The translations under genes and the position numbers were made by a program. This document shows positions 12,695 through 13,900 of a stretch of 13,900 bases of DNA, in pieces; position 1 is the stretch's first letter, and each line of letters opens with the position of its first letter. The stretch covers positions 1 to 13,900 of the forward strand of contig JBBIQJ010000055.1 of assembly GCA_037442385.1 (NCBI GenBank). The letters run 5' to 3'. The stretch is from LDYB01 sp037442385. Its GTDB lineage: Bacteria; Armatimonadota; Fimbriimonadia; Fimbriimonadales; GBS-DC. Under the pieces are notes generated by a model. It was not told where the DNA came from. It was given only the letters and a program-made list of their open reading frames with translations, and searched no databases.

Positions 12695-12753
12695 CCGCTA
12701 AGAGGATACCTCATTTTGCCGCCTCTCCGCTCAATGGTACAATTCCCCTCACC
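12695..12753. promoter_or_regulatory. Divergent promoter region between the antitoxin gene and miaA
   Basis: On the plus strand GGTACAAT (12736-12743) lies 10 nt before the miaA GTG. On the minus strand TATCCT (12708-12703) lies 8 nt before the antitoxin GTG. The sequence around TATCCT resembles that before the reductase gene at 1620-1632 (GGTATCCT-N-TTAG). A TTTGCC about 17 bp upstream of TACAAT is a weak -35 candidate. Confidence 0.5.
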
Positions 12754-13680
12754 GTGACCGAGCGAGCGCTGGTGATTCTGGGCCCCACAGCCACAGGCAA
12801 GACGGCGGTGGGCATTCTGCTGGCGGAGGCGCTGGACGGCGAGATTATCTCCGCCGATTCGGGCGCGGTGTACCGCGGGCTGGACATCGGCACTGCCAAG
12901 CCCACCCCCGAGGAGCAGCAGCGCGTGCGGTTTCACCTGATTGATGTGGCAGACCCCGACGAAGTGTTCACCGCCTCGCGCTTTCGGGAGCTGGCGCTGG
13001 AGGCGATGGAATCGATTTGGGCGCGTGGCAAGCGCGTGCTGATTGTGGGCGGCACGGGGCTGTACCTGCGCGTTTTGTTGCACGGCTTCAGCCTCGCTCC
13101 ACCTCCTGCATCCCCCGAAATTCGCGCCCGCCTGATGGCGGAATGCCAGGCTGTCGGGACGCACGCAATGCATGCGCGTCTAAAGCAGATAGATCCAGCC
13201 GCGGCGGAACGCATCCACCCGAACGACGCGGTGCGGATTGTGCGGGCGTTGGAAGTTTATGAGGCGACAGGCGTACCGATTAGCCAGTGGCAACGGCGGG
13301 CCGAGTCGGAGCTGCCGAGCCTCAAAATAGGGCTGACCATGCCACGCCCGCAACTCTACGCCCGAATCGACACCCGAATCGACCAGATGATGGCGCAGGG
13401 TTTCCTGCAGGAGGTGCAAAACCTCTTGCAAAAAGGGTACAATAAAGACCTGCCCGCCCTCAAAGGGCTGGGCTACCGCCAGATGATCGAGTCTCTGGAG
13501 GGGCGCCTCTCGCTAGAGGAAGCAGTCTGCCTCTGGAAACGCGACACGCGGCGGTTCGCAAAACGCCAGATGACCTGGTTCCGCAAAGAACCCGGTGTCC
13601 ACTGGCTGGACGCAAGTGCGGGCGCAGAAAAGACCGCCCAGCATATCTTGAGTCTGATTGAACAACAGGGAGGGCTATGA
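12754..13680 (+). CDS. miaA: tRNA dimethylallyltransferase
   Basis: From GTG 12754 this is a 308-residue MiaA of normal length. It has a P-loop GPTATGKTA (10-18), ISADSGAVYRGLDIGTAKP (substrate and Mg site), VGGTGLYLRVLLHG, RIHPNDAVRIVRALEVYEATG, and the C-terminal GLGYRQMIESLEG and RRFAKRQMTWFRKE motifs. It adds an isopentenyl group from DMAPP to A37 of tRNAs reading UNN codons. A TTG at 12685 would extend the frame by 23 residues. I reject it because those residues are unlike the family, and a GGTACAAT promoter motif lies between it and the GTG, so its transcript would start downstream. The hfq gene follows after 3 bp, an arrangement conserved in many bacteria. Confidence 0.96.
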   Translation: MTERALVILGPTATGKTAVGILLAEALDGEIISADSGAVYRGLDIGTAKPTPEEQQRVRFHLIDVADPDEVFTASRFRELALEAMESIWARGKRVLIVGGTGLYLRVLLHGFSLAPPPASPEIRARLMAECQAVGTHAMHARLKQIDPAAAERIHPNDAVRIVRALEVYEATGVPISQWQRRAESELPSLKIGLTMPRPQLYARIDTRIDQMMAQGFLQEVQNLLQKGYNKDLPALKGLGYRQMIESLEGRLSLEEAVCLWKRDTRRFAKRQMTWFRKEPGVHWLDASAGAEKTAQHILSLIEQQGGL

Positions 13681-13683
13681 AAG

Positions 13684-13900
13684 ATGCCAAAGACGATTAA
13701 TTTGCAGGATATGTTTTTGAATCAGGTGCGCAAGGAAGGTATTGGCGTAACCGTGTACCTGAGCGGTGGGTTGCAGTTGCGCGGTGTGGTGCGCGGATTC
13801 GATGCGTTCACCATCCTCCTGGAAAGCCCTGGCAAGCCAGTCCAGCTGGTCTACAAGCATGCGGTCACTTCGATTGTGCCCTCGCGCCCTGTGCCGGGCT
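13684..13900 (+). CDS. hfq: RNA-binding protein Hfq (partial, 3' end beyond window)
   Basis: The first 72 codons are visible and no stop is reached. The Sm1 motif region is NLQDMFLNQVRKEGIGVTVYL (residues 6-26) with the conserved Gln8. FDAFTILL carries the Asp40 equivalent, and the Sm2 motif is YKHAVTSIVPSRP, with the Tyr-Lys-His triad that binds uridines at the proximal face. Hfq hexamers pair small RNAs with mRNAs and influence RNA stability. ATG 13684 is preceded by GGAGGG in the last codons of miaA at a suitable distance. The other nearby ATG (13677) is in a frame that stops after seven codons. The 3-bp gap to miaA indicates co-transcription. Confidence 0.95.
   Translation, partial: MPKTINLQDMFLNQVRKEGIGVTVYLSGGLQLRGVVRGFDAFTILLESPGKPVQLVYKHAVTSIVPSRPVPG

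Noticed and set aside
12685..12753. N-terminal extension of MiaA from a TTG
   Set aside because: The extra 23 residues are unlike MiaA and include the promoter motif; GTG 12754 gives the usual start a few residues before the P-loop.
13436..13443. GGTACAAT inside miaA as an internal hfq promoter
   Set aside because: It encodes conserved MiaA residues (KGYNKD), has no -35 and no nearby start codon, so coincidence is more likely, although internal hfq promoters are known in other bacteria.

Overview
This is a densely packed, GC-rich bacterial chromosome segment made almost entirely of core housekeeping genes. No plasmid, phage or insertion-sequence genes are visible. The organism relies, at least here, on a class II (adenosylcobalamin-dependent) ribonucleotide reductase with its repressor NrdR. 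It also has Hfq and a cyanobacterial-type acyl-ACP reductase homologue. From this mix I guess a deep-branching bacterium, possibly a member of the Armatimonadota, but that is a guess from gene content and not demonstrated.

Layout. 1-96 (+): last codons of a formate/nitrite transporter. 316-392 (+): tRNA-Glu(CTC) behind a perfect TTGACA-N18-TATAAT promoter. 397-1607 (-): an acyl-ACP-reductase-like gene broken by an exact 107-bp tandem duplication. 1657-2271 (+): ruvA. 2276-4044 (-): accD-accA, overlapping by 4 bp. 4067-4099 (-): intrinsic terminator of nrdJ. 4132-8097 (-): nrdJ, interrupted by a 356-residue LAGLIDADG intein. 8137-8616 (-): nrdR, 39 bp upstream of nrdJ. 8617-8791: divergent control region with a -35/-10 promoter and two palindromes that look like a tandem pair of NrdR boxes. 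8792-10069 (+): serS. 10049-12069 (-): recN then an HxlR-type regulator, overlapping by 4 bp. 12171-12694 (-): an AF2212-like antitoxin followed by a frameshifted PIN-domain toxin remnant. 12754-13680 (+): miaA. 13684 to the end (+): hfq, cut by the window edge.

Working units. accD and accA encode the carboxyltransferase half of acetyl-CoA carboxylase. nrdR and nrdJ form a self-regulated deoxynucleotide-synthesis unit. recN and ruvA serve recombinational repair. miaA-hfq is the classical pair for tRNA modification and RNA chaperoning.

The most interesting observations are: (i) the 107-bp duplication with 6-bp microhomology that shifts the frame of the reductase just after its predicted catalytic Cys; (ii) the intein placed exactly at a redox-active Cys of NrdJ; (iii) the paired palindromes 31 bp apart in front of nrdR; (iv) a recurrent GGTACAATT motif whose -10-like hexamer sits only 6-10 nt before the start codons of ruvA, accD, serS, recN and miaA, implying leaderless or nearly leaderless mRNAs; and (v) a decayed toxin-antitoxin locus. 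I see no clearly new multi-gene system in this window.
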